This document shows, one piece after another, positions 48,600 through 60,876 of a stretch of 64,000 nucleotides of DNA; the first letter of the stretch is position 1; every line of letters begins with the position of its first letter. The notes below the pieces were generated by a model. That model saw nothing but the letters and a program-made list of their open reading frames with translations, was not told the origin of the DNA and did not search any database. Location: assembly GCF_026914265.1 (NCBI RefSeq), contig NC_069135.1, positions 26,632,247 through 26,696,246 on the forward strand, read 5' to 3'. Position numbers and translations under genes: made by a program. The DNA is from Mya arenaria (taxonomy: Eukaryota > Mollusca > Bivalvia > Myida > Myidae).

Positions 48600-51500
48600 A
48601 TACCGATTTAACCATGTAATGTCTACCGCTTCAACCATGCAATATCTACTGCTTCAATCATCCAATGTCTACCGCTTCAACAATGCAATGTCTACCGCTT
48701 CAACAATGCAATGTCTACCACTTCAACAAAGCAATGTCTACCGCTTCAACAATGCAATGTCTACCGATTCATCCATGCAATGTCTACCGCTTCAACAATG
48801 CAATGTCTACCACTTCAACAAAGCAATGTCTAGCGCTTCAACCATGCAATGTCTACCGATTCATCCATGCAATGTCTACCACTTCAACAATGCAATGTCA
48901 ACCGCATCAACCATGCAATATCTACCGCTTCAACCATGCAATGTCTATCGCTTCAACCATGCAATGTCTACCGCTTCATCCATGCAATATCTACCGCTTC
49001 AACAATGCAATGTCTACCGCTTCAACCATGCAATGTCTACCGCTTCATCTATGCAATATCTACCGCTTCAACAATGCAATATCTACCGATTCAACCATGC
49101 AATGTCTACCGCTTCAACCATGCAATATCTACCGCTTCAACCATGCAATGTCTACTGCTTCAACCATGCAATGTCTACCACTTTACTATGCAATGTCTAC
49201 CACTACAACATTGCAATGTCTACCGCTTCAACAATGCAATGTCTACCGCTTCAACCATGCAATATCTACCGCTTCAACAATGCAATGTCTACCACTACAA
49301 CCATGCAATATCTACCGCTTCAATCATACAATGTCTACCGCTTCAACCATGCAATGTCTACCACTTCAACAATGCAATGTATACCGCTTCAACAATGCAA
49401 TGTCCACCGCTTCAACCATGCAATATCTACCGGTTCAACCATCCATTGTCTACCACTTCAACCATGCAATGTCTACCGCTTCAACATTGCAAAGTCTACC
49501 GCTTCAACCATGCAATTTCTACCGCTTCAACAATGGAATGTCTACCACTTCAACCATGCAATATTTACCGCTTCAACAATGCAATGTCTACCGCTTCAAC
49601 ATTGCAATATCTACCGCTTCAACCATACAATGTCTACCGTTTCAACCATGCAATGTCTACCACTTCAACAATGCAATGTCTACCGCTTGAACATTGCAAT
49701 ATCTACCACTTCAACCATGCAATATCTACCGCTTCAACCATGCAATTTCTACCGCTTCAACCATGCAATGTCTACCGCTTCAACCATGCAATATCTACCG
49801 CTTCAACCATACAATGTCTACCGCTTCAACCATGCAATGTCTACCACTTCAACAATGCAATGTGTACCGCTTCAACAATGCAATGTCTACCGCTTCAACC
49901 ATGCAATGTATACCGCTTCAACAATGCAATGTCCACCGCTTCAACCATGCAATATCTACCGCTTCAACAATGCAATGTCTACCGCTTCAACCATACAGTA
50001 TCTACCGCTTCAACCATACAATGTCAACCGCTTCAACCATGCAATGTCTACTGCATCAACAATGCAATGTTTACCGCTTCAACAATGCAATATCTACCGC
50101 TTCAACCATGCAATGTCTATCGCTTCAACCATGCAATGTCTACCGCTTCATCGATGCAATATCTACCGCTTCAACAATGCAATGTCTACCGCTTCAACAA
50201 TGCAATGTCTACCGCTTCATCGATGCAATATCTACCGCTTCAACAATGAAATATCTACCGATTCAACCATGCAACGTCTACCGCTTCAACCATGCAATGT
50301 CTACCGCTTCAACCATGCAATGTCTACCACTTTACTATGCAATGTCTACCACTACAACATTGCAATGTCTACCGCTTCAACAATGCAATGTCTACCGCTT
50401 CAACCATGCAATATCTACCGCTTCAACAATGCAATGTCTACCACTACAACCATGCAATATCTACCGCTTCAGTCATACAATGTCTACCGCTTCAACAATG
50501 CAATGTCTACCACTTCAACAATGCAATGTCTACCGCTTCAACAATGCAATGTCTACCGCTTCAACCATGCAATATCTACCGGTTCAACAATGCAATGTCT
50601 ACCACTTCAACCATGCAATGTCTACCGCTTCAACATTGCAAAGTCTACCGCTTCAACCATGCAATTTCTACCGCTTCAACAATGCAATGTCTACCACTTC
50701 AACCATGCAATATTTACCGCTTCAACAATGCAATGTCTACCGCTTCAACATTGCAATATCTACCGCTTCAACCATACAATGTCTACCGTTTCAACCATGC
50801 AATGTCTACCACTTCAACAATGCAATGTCTACCGCTTGAACATTGCAATGTCTACCGCTTCAACCATGCAATATCTAACGCTTCAAACATGCCATTTCTA
50901 CCGCTTCAACAATGCAATGTCTACCGCTTCAACCATGCAATATCTACCGCTTCAACCATACAATGTCTACCGTTTCAACCATGCAATATTTACCGCTTCA
51001 ACAATGCAATGTCTACCGCTTCAACATTGCAATATCTACCGCTTCAACCATACAATATCTACCGTTTCAACCATGCAATGTCTACCACTTCAACAATGCA
51101 ATGTCTACCGCTTGAACATTGCAATGTCTACCACTTCAACCATGCAATATCTACCGCTTCAACCATGCAATTTCTACCGCTTCAACAATGCAATGTCTAC
51201 CGCTTCAACCATGCAATATCTACCGCTTCAACCATGCAATGTCTACCGCTTCAACCATGCAATGTCTACCACTTCAACAATGCAATGTGTACCGCTTCAA
51301 CAATGCAATGTCTACCGCTTCAACCATGCAATGTCTACCGCTTCAACAATGCAATGTCCACCGCTTCAACCATGCAATATCTACCGCTTCAACAATGCAA
51401 TGTCTACCGCTTCAACCATACAGTATCTACCGCTTCAACCATACAATGTCAACCGCTTCAACCATGCAATGTCTACCGCTTCAACAATGCAATGTCTACC

Positions 51501-54500
51501 GCTTCAACCATGCAATGTCTACCGCTTCAACCATGCAATGTCTACCGCTTCAACCATGCAATGTCTACCGCTTCAACAATGCAATGTCTACCACTTCAAC
51601 AATGCAATGTCTACCGCTCCAACCATGCAATATCTACCGCTTCGACCATTCAATGTCCACCACTTCAACCATACAATGTCACCCTCTTCAACAATGCAAT
51701 GTATACCACTTCAACCATACAAAGTATACCGCTTCAACCATGCAATATCTACCGCTTCAACCATGCAATGTCTACCGCTTCAACCATGCAATGTCTACCA
51801 CTTCAACAATGCAATGTCTACCGCTTCAACAATGCAATGTCTACCGCTTCAACAATGCAATGTCTACCGCTTCAACCATGCAATTTCTACCGCTTCAACA
51901 ATGCAATGTCCACCGCTTCAACCATGCAATGTCTACCGCTTCAACAATGCAATGTCTACCGCTTCAACCATACAGTATCTACCGCTTCAACCATACAATG
52001 TCAACCGCTTCAACCATGCAATGTCTACCGCTTCAACCATGCAATGTCTACCGCTTCAACCATGCAATATCTACCGCTTCAACCATGCAATGTCTACCGC
52101 TTCAACCATGCAATGTCTACCGCTTCAACCATACAATGTCTACCTCTTCAACAATGCAATGTCTACCGCTTCAACAATGCAATGTCTACCACTACAACCA
52201 TACAATGTCTACCGCTACAACCAGGCAATGTCTACCGCTACAACCATACAATGTCTACCACTACAACCATGCAATGTCTACCACTCAAACCATACAATGT
52301 CTATCGCTACAACCAGGCAATGTCTACCGCTACAACCAGGCAATGTCTACCACTACAACCATGCAATGTCTACCACTCAAACCATGCAATGTCTACCGCT
52401 TCAACAATGCAATGTCTACCGCTTCAACCATCCAATGTCAACCACTACAACCAGGCAATGTCTACCACTCAAACCATACAATGTCTACCACTATAACCAG
52501 GCAATGTCTACCACTCACACAATGCAATGTCTACCACTCAAACCATGCAATGTCTACCGCTACAACCATACAATGTCTACCACTCAAACCATACAATGTC
52601 TACCACTCAAACCATACAATGTCTACCACTACAACCAGGCAATGTCTACCACTACAACCAGGCAATGTCTACCACTCAAACCATACAATGTCTACCACTA
52701 CAACCAGGCAATGTCTACCACTCAAACCATGCAATGTCTACCACTACAACCAGGCAATGTCTACCACTCAAACCATACAATGTCTACCACTACAACCAGG
52801 CAATGTCTACCACTCAAACCATGCAATATCTGCCGCTTCAACCATACAATGTCTACCGCTTCAACTATACAATGTATACCGCTTAAACCATCCAATGTAT
52901 ACAGCTTAAACCATGCAATGTATACCGCTTCAACCATGCAATGTCTACCGCTTAAACCATGCAATATCTGCCGCTTCAACCATACAATGTCTACCGCTTC
53001 AACTATACAATGTATACCGCTTAAACCATCCAATGTATACAGCTTAAACCATGCAATGTATACCGCTTAAACCATGCAATGTATACCGCTTAAACCATGC
53101 AATGTATACAGCTTAAACAATGCAATGTCTACCGCTTCAACCATGCAATATCTGCCGCTTCAACCATACAATGTCTACCGCTTCAACTATACAATGCATA
53201 CCGCTTAAACCATCCAATGTATACAGCTTAAACAATGCAATGTATACAGCTTAAACCATGCAATGTCTGCCGTTTCAACCATGCAATATCTACCGCTTCA
53301 GCTATGCAATGTATACCGCTTCAACCATGCAATATCTACCGCTAAAACCATGGGATGACTACCGCTAAAACGACACAATGTCTACCGCTTCAACAATGCA
53401 ATGTCTACCACTTTAACCATGCGATATCTACCGCTTCAACAATGCAATGTCTACCGCTTCAACAATGCAATATCTACCGCTTCAACCATACAATGTCTAC
53501 CGCTTCAACCATACAGTGTCTACCACTTCAACAATGCAATGTCTACCGCTTCAACCTTGCAATGTCTACCGCTTCAAAAATGCAATGTCTACCGCTTCAA
53601 CCATACAATATCTACTGCTTCAACCATGCAATGTCTACTGCTTCAACCATGCAATGTCTACCGCTTCAAAAATGCAATGTCTACCCCTTCAACCATGCAA
53701 TATCTACCGCTTCGACCATTCAGTGTCTACCGCTTCAAACATGCAATTTCTACAGCTTCAACCATGCAATGTCTACCGCTTGAACCATGCACTGTATACC
53801 GCTTCAACAATGCAATGTATACCGCTTCAACCATACAATATCTACCGCTTCAACTATGCAATGTATACAGCTTAAACCATGCAATGTATACAGCTTAAAC
53901 AATGCAATGTCTACCGCTTAAACCATGCAATGTCTGCCGCTTCAACCATGCAATATCTACCGCTAAAACCATGGGATGACTACCGCTAAAACGACACAAT
54001 GTCTACCGCTTCAACAATGCAATGTCTACCACTTTAACCATGCAATGTCTACCGCTTCAACAATGCAATGTCTACCGCTTCAACCATGTGATATCTACCG
54101 CTTCAACAATGCAATGTCTACCGCTTCAACCATGCAATATCTACCGCTTCAACCATACAATGTCTACCGCTTCAACCATACAGTGTCTACCACTTCAACA
54201 ATGCAATGTCTACCGCTTCAACCTTGCAATGTCTACCGCTTCAACAATGCAATGTCTACCGCTTCAACCATACAATATCTACCGCTTCAACCATGCAATG
54301 TCTACTGCTTCAACCATGCAATGGCTACCGCTTCAACAATGCAATATGTACTGCTTCAACCATGCAATGTCTACAGCTTCAACAATGCAATGTCTACAGC
54401 TTCAACCATGCAATATCTACCGCTTCGACCATTCAGTGTCTACCGCTTCAAACATGCAATTTTTACAGCTTCAACCATGCAATGTCTACCGCTTGAACCA

Positions 54501-54545
54501 TGCACTGTTTACCGCTACAACCATGCAATGTCTACCCTTTAACCA
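48600..54545 (+). repeat. 23-bp satellite array, open in all three forward frames
   Basis: About 258 units with the consensus CAATGTCTACCGCTTCAACC plus ATG. Three units (69 bp) equal 23 codons, so every forward frame reads the same cyclic peptide (QCLPLQPCNVYRFNHAMSTA followed by STM). This explains several overlapping forward ORFs, the longest 48346-53070. Blocks differ: CTTCAACC units (48600-52190), CTACAACCAGG and CTCAAACC units (52190-52830), and GCTTAAACC units (52850-53330). Longer segments are duplicated with a ~1.15-kb offset (about 49.1-49.7 kb and 50.27-50.83 kb), and a 621-bp (27-unit) block at 53340 repeats at 53961. I call it a satellite, not a gene. Confidence 0.9.
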
Positions 54546-55297
54546 TACAAAGACACTCTTCATTACATAGTATGTGTATAGATGAATGACTGGACATTTT
54601 CAGCCGTATCGATTGTGACGATATAAAATATTGGATCTGATCGAAATATTGGAACTAAACTCGGTGCATTTGAGTGAAGGACATAGAACTGAAACAATCG
54701 TAGACATGTGCTTCAAAGTACAGTGTGAAAAATGCCAGAAATATACTTGGAAAGGTGAATTTTATTCATTTACTTTAACGTTGTTAAGTTTATAAATTCT
54801 GACATCAGATTAGTTCACACGGTTTATCAATGAAGTACACTTCGTTGTAATTGTAACTTCGCTATTTGATTATGCTAATCTATTTAAAACGCGAAATGTC
54901 GGTTATAAACTATTTATATCAGAAGTTTTCGTTCATGTGTTTACATATATATGGACATTTCTATAGTGCATACAGTACATAGGCATGATAAGATATTGAT
55001 CAAGGAAGTAGTTTATCGTTGTACTTCGCTATTTGTTTTAATATGTAAATTAAAAACACCAAGTTTCGGTTACAAATATTTTGTATTGAATTGAAAAGGT
55101 CAGTAAATTACCCTTTTATGGCCTAAAAAAGTTGTAAAATCAATCGTTTAACGTCGAGTTTAATAAGAGATAGGATATAACTAGAATATTTTTTTTATTT
55201 CTTATGTAATTTAGGTCTTTTATTTTACATAGTAGAAAAAAGAAAGCAATACCCCTTTAAAAAATACCAGAGTTACGAGGCATACACTTTTAACATT
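54546..55297. other. Spacer between satellites, no gene seen
   Basis: AT-rich sequence without supported coding potential, RNA gene or repeat. Confidence 0.5.
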
Positions 55298-55712
55298 AAT
55301 TACAATGGCTTGGTATCTAACCAATGACACGGTTAATTAACAATGGCTCGGTTAATTACTAACGGCTCGGTTAATTACTTTCGGCTCGGTTTATTACCAA
55401 CGGCTCGGTTAATTACTTACGGCTCGGTTAATTACCAACGGCTCGGTTAATTACCAACGGATCGGTTAATTACGAACGGCTCGGTTAATTAACAACGGTT
55501 CGGTTAATTACTAACGGCTCGGTTAATTACCAACGGCTCTGTTAATTACTAACGGCTCGGTTAATTACTTACGGCTCGGTTGATTACCAATGGCTCGGTT
55601 AATTACTACCTGCTCGGTTAATTACCAATGGTTCGGTTAATTACCAACGACTCGGTTAATTACCAATGGCTCGGTAAATTATTAACGGCTCGGTTAACTA
55701 CCAATGGCTCGG
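55298..55712 (+). repeat. 19-bp tandem satellite
   Basis: About 21 units of 19 bp with the consensus GGCTCGGTTAATTACTAAC, alternating ACTAAC and ACCAAC. The units contain the 8-bp palindrome TTAATTAA or the near form TTAATTAC. Confidence 0.9.
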
Positions 55713-57403
55713 TTAGTTGGGGTCACCAGGCATACCCATAATTTTGTATCAATAAATCCAAGGGGACGTATGGTTCTTTTCTGTTTCCAACAAGCAATGA
55801 AAAACAGTATATATAAAAATGTATTAGTAATGCTTAAATTATTTAATCTCCAAATCTAGCCATTTTAAACTTGTTAAAGCTTCTGGACGCTTTATTCTTT
55901 AAAAGGCTGTAAAGTAGTATATTTTATTTGGTTCTTGTTGTTTTCTTCCTTTATTGTATATATCCACCTGTAAGTATGTTTTACATATCCAGGGTGTGGG
56001 AACCACATCGAAAGGGTGTTGAAGGATGTACCGGAAGACCAGCGATGTAAGTGTCCGAGGGACTAGCACTTGTGCGCAGTTTATCTCAGGGTAAGACTAC
56101 CGGTGGTCAGTTTGAAAACCATTAATTGTGGATTAAAAGATATTTGAGTAAATGTTTCTTTGTTGAAAAAAATGATTTTTACGTGGTGTTTAAACGAATA
56201 AAAGAGATATATTAACAATAAGCATATCATGTTTATAATAATATCCAAATATTAATCCACTATTACAAACTATTAAAGACTAATTTCACTTTAATGAAAC
56301 GGGCCCCTAACGTTTTCTATAAGGTGTACAATGATACAATGACGGTGTTCTCTAACCGATATTGCCATTGTTCAAATCAACACAAAACAATAATTCCAAA
56401 GAGATTATTATTTGACACGAGAGTCTCTTTAAAATCAGTCACAAGTTTTATGTTATACGTTTGCGGTATTGATCAGTCTTATTGATTTCAGTTCGCATTG
56501 CCTAATGATGACATTATAGATTTGCTTAATGGTGCTCAGTAAACGTAATTATTCCTTTCTTTTAAATCTTTACTGCTCTTGAACTTAATGTACGAACAAA
56601 CAAATTTTGAGATTGAGATTTTGAAATTTACAAATGTGCTTCATCTCTTATTTAAAAGAATGAGCGCATCAAATGACCATACACATCATTTAATATCATT
56701 GTAAACTTTAACGGTGCTCTGAACAATGTGCTACAACATGAAACATGTGTTCAAGGATATGTATTACTCGTATAATTATATAGATGCTTTTATATGATTT
56801 CGTTTTCATTTTGTTATGTTTTCTCATAACAAAAACATGCACTTAAGATCTGCTTCTTTTCTTTGCAGATTTCCGGACATTTATTTGGCCATGGAGTCTT
56901 AGTGTCATTCTACAGCAAATCTCTATTAAGTTGCTCACCCCTCCTCTGAGCCAGTTTTGCAATGTATTTATTATTTTTATTTTTTTTTAATTTCTAAATA
57001 ATAAATGTTAGAAAGGCCCTGCTTTTTAAAACAAACGGGATGTATTATACACAATGCTGCAAGGGAGTAAGCTTTGCATAAATCATTCATCGTTAGAAAA
57101 TGAGTTGTCTTTCTTGATATTAGTTTAAACTGCATACCAAAGAAACCGTTTAACATTATTAAAGTGGACTTTAATAACTAGTCACATAACATATAAAGTC
57201 AAAATTAGTCACGAAATGTCCGTAAAGCGGTTCGCTTAAAGGGTCATAAAGTTTTCATGAAAGCGTTACAAATATTCAACAATAGCCATGACGTCATTAA
57301 GCGCTATAGCGTTACACTGAAATATACCACAAAAGCCATGACGTCATTAAGCGCTATAGCGTTAAACTAAAATGTTCCACAATAGCCATGACGTCATAAG
57401 GCG
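55713..57403. other. Flank of the second ninjurin block
   Basis: Non-coding. Homology to the first block (28.28 kb) begins at about 56500. A local 50-bp tandem triplication ends at the ninjurin B stop codon and is listed separately. Confidence 0.5.
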
Positions 57404-57411
57404 CTATACTT
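57262..57411 (+). repeat. 50-bp repeat x3 overlapping the end of ninjurin B
   Basis: Three units of 50 bp with CCATGACGTCAT at 57287, 57337 and 57387, each followed by AAGCGCTATA or AGGCGCTATA. The third unit contains the ninjurin B stop codon. The A copy has only one unit and lacks the TGACGTCA form. The triplication therefore arose in copy B from the gene's 3' end. Confidence 0.8.
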
Positions 57412-58467
57412 TCTCTTCAGTCATTTCAATGCCAAATGAGCCGATGAACACGTTTATAAAAACAATGCCAACTATGAGCAGCACAGTTGCGTTGTTGAGA
57501 CGCATCTTCCCTTTGTTCCGTCGAACAAGCAGCTCTCTTTCTTCCGGTGGCTTTTCTGCCTCCATGCTGGCCAACTTCACGAGAAACCCCGCAACGATGA
57601 ACTGGAAACAACTTCCATTATTAGTTTGTTGTTAGTGGGCGGAATGAAAATATGTCTGACAAGATACATGTATAAAAAAATAAAAATTGTTTGAAAAATG
57701 TTTCAATTATTATTAATTGTGAAAACTATTTATCATCAAAATTGATTTCAAAATACTGCGTCAGTAAATAACGACGCCTTCGCAGTTTGGTGAACATGTA
57801 CAAAAACGGGGTTTTCTTAAAATAGATCATATCACATTTGCAACATGTATGTATATATTCCCGCTAGTACACCATGTTCGTGTTTAAATTTGAATGTTGT
57901 AAATATCTTCCTTTCCGTCAAGTTCCGAAGCTTGAAAACGTCCCCGTCCGGTGTCTCTGAAAATAAGATCAAGTTCTCATGGTATTTTACATTTGCAATA
58001 ACCGTGAATAAGGCATTCTCTTACCTGAAGAAGAACTGACAGGCAGATAAGGACAATGTTGGGATAGTAAAAATTGTAACCCGGGCCAGCCTTGACCAGG
58101 GCTTTAAGCTGAGTGGCGTTGGCTATGACCAATGCAACGTCAAATAAACCGCTTGCAATCGTCTTCCTGGTGTTGTAGTTGAATAAAGTGTGGTCGTTCT
58201 GAGGAATAGCAGTTTGCAATTAAATTATTCATATAAACTTAGTAGACAGTGATTTATGTAATATATTACTTTTGGCGCAAACGAAATTAACTCTGAATGA
58301 GCATTTAAAGATATGATATTATCGCTTCTTAAAAGAGTTTTAAAATGTTTACAAAGTTCTAAATCGAAATGGATCAAAGCCGCCTGTTCACCCTTTTGGG
58401 TTTGCACCTCAAATAGCAATATTAATGCACACAAGAAAGAAAAACTTACTACCTCTTCGTCTGCCAT
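57404..58467 (-). CDS. NINJ: Ninjurin B, three exons, complete
   Basis: Exons at 58467-58450, 58198-58025 and 57601-57404 give 129 residues. All junctions are phase 0 (GAGGTA|GTAAGT, CCTCAG|AACGAC, CTTCAG|GTAAGA, TTCCAG|TTCATC). Exon 1 is only MADEEV. The rest parallels ninjurin A: NYNTRKTIASGLFDVALVIA, NATQLKALVK, a first helix PNIVLICLSVLLQ-FIVAGFLVKL, an acidic and basic loop, RLNNATVLLIVGIVFINVFI and the end GSFGIEMTEEKV. Most differences from A are in the loop between the helices, while the helices and N-terminal core are conserved, which suggests selection on both copies. In A and B the usual NYATKK block reads NYNTRK. Confidence 0.88.
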
Positions 58468-60870
58468 TTCCAAAGTGTATGTTGTTTTTTTCCCCTTTTT
58501 GAAGAAACTGCCTTAAATATAACAAAATACAATATCTGCACCTACACCAAAGTTAAGTTTATTTCCCTTTGCTGTGTAAGCATTCAATCAGCTACCTTTC
58601 ACAACTTTATTGAGAGTTGGTATGGAATTTCCTTCCCTCAACTTTAATTTGTGCGTCATACACTCATACACTTTTAACAGTGGATTTGAGTATGGGTGTT
58701 CACGGGTTGAATAGTTTGTTTTTAAACTTAACAGTGACATAAAGCGAAGAAATAACATCCCCGATGACGTGATTGTATGACAGTTTTTAAACCAGGAAAT
58801 AAATAAGTCAATGCTGTAAACAGGTAAATTACCATCAGCGTGTGTTAAAGCGCCAACGTATGTAACACATCGATACAGATTAGTATTTAAACTGCATGGC
58901 TATTGTGATCATAAAGGGTTGTAAAGTCACTATATAACAACTTTCTAATTTAAAATGAGTACCTTTAATCTACAGCAATTTTGAATAAACTCCTGTTCAT
59001 GTTTGGTATCGGGTGTGCACGTGTATTGTATTCCAACATTTGACTGTCCATTGTCGGCTTGTAATGTTGTGGGGTATAGAACACAGACAAAATGGTAGTA
59101 TGTTGCTTTAACGTGCGCAATGTATAGCACTGACTTGTTGACGTTCCTTCCGAAAGACTGTTTGCATATTTTGTAGTAAGGCGTGGGGTCAGACATGTGA
59201 CCCTGTGTTGACAGTCACGTGAACACCACTAGACTACGGATCCGCAAATATGCTTAATGTAAAGCACCCTTTACACTTCCCTGGACTGCATGGTTCCTGT
59301 ACAAAGCGGCTGTTACTCGCTCGAAGCTCAGCAATTGGAGTCGATTTTAAGTCGAACCCTAACACTATTATTGAAGGGATTCTTGGGAAAACGTGTCATG
59401 GAAGTAGCTTTAGTGAATTACATTGCCCCCCCCCCACACACACACACACACCCGCACCACCACCACATGGATTCCGAAAAACAAAAATAATCGGACGGGC
59501 GGAATAGCGATAAATGATGTACTGGAATAGTTTAAATATTGCATTACCCGTCCCATTTTTTTACTATTTTTAGTTATATTTGCTATTACTGTAGTATCAG
59601 GTTTACTGTATTATTTACAACATGAGACTAGCGGCGGTTCGTAAACTTCAAAACAGGTTTGAAAGACTCGGAGAACTTCGATGAGCCAAACAACTTAAAA
59701 TCAAAAAGGGTAACGTATACAGGGGCTCTTTGCCGAGAAATAATGTGCATGTATTCTTCCGAAGTGTTTACATATTATTATATGACATATCTTAACAATT
59801 GATTTAAATATTTAAACATTTTTACATCAATAATGGCTATGCGATAACATTATTTGTTGTTGTTTTTTCACATATTAAGTATTTTTACCTCATCGTAATG
59901 CATACTAAGATAAATTTCAAATCATCTGACATCCGCTTTCATAAAGTTAAGCTATGTTTCACAAACTTGAGCTCTTAATGCCGTTGAATCTACTTACAAA
60001 GCATTTCTTTGTATTTAAATTTAATGATGACCTTAGTCAAATGGTTATCATGATTTCATTTAGTGCTGCTTGTACATATTTTGCCACCGCATTATTCGTG
60101 TAAAAAAGAAGGTAAGTTGATATTGATATTTGGAACGAAAACGTGATACAATACATGTTTACTACTGTAATGATCGCATACCTGATAGCAACAAACAAAA
60201 AACTTTTGCACATTGCACATATCACTGGGCTACTTAATAATACATTTCTCAATCTCAATTCACTACACCAAATGAAGGCCTAGCATGATTCTATATAAAT
60301 TTTCATCGGCTCTATCGATAAAACCTTTAAGAAAAATAATGCGGATATTGTCTGAGTGATAACAGAAATAATTAAACCCTCTGACAGATGGTTGTTCTCA
60401 TACGCGGCAATTTCAACCCAATGCCTCTCGTTTCACCGTCAGTCTTTAGAAGACGGTCCAAATTAAACTTCATAATTTTAATTATTTTCATCATATGTGA
60501 CATTAAAAGAAACATCGTGAAACACTTCTACAGTTGCCGTCAACGCTGTTGCTTCTTTGCCCCCGATCGGGTTCAGGTAATTGAAAATAACGATGACGAA
60601 TATACCAGTCAGGAAAACAATAATCGCATTATCAATATTAGAAACAGATAGAGTACTAGTATCAAAGTATAGTAGTGAACACACGTTGTGTAAAATATAC
60701 CAGGGTGTCTTGCTCTTAATAAGTTGACTGAACTATGAAATTGTTAGTAATCAGATAATACAAATATTTCGAATATATGCAACTTAAATCCATGACATTG
60801 TGTATTTCGTGAACAATGCAGGACTGTGTTTCTTTTGTCACTTTTCTTGAAATGGGATGAAAAAGAGGAA
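58468..60870. other. Intergenic, second copy of 31.0-34.2 kb
   Basis: Non-coding sequence homologous to the first block, with several insertions and deletions. It includes a C-run plus CA microsatellite at 59427-59462 and the conserved donor-like GAAG|GTAAGTTG near 60112. The ninjurin-like relic frame recurs at about 60500-60630. Confidence 0.5.
59427..59462. repeat. Poly-C and CA microsatellite
   Basis: A run of C followed by (CA)n and CACCAC repeats. It is absent from the matching position of the first copy at about 31.9 kb. Confidence 0.85.
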
Positions 60871-60876
60871 CGCACG

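Noticed and set aside
48346-53070. A 1574-codon forward ORF as a giant repetitive protein gene
   Set aside because: All three frames are open over the same satellite because the unit is 23 nt without stops. The unique N-terminal part has no recognised domain and no splice or promoter support.
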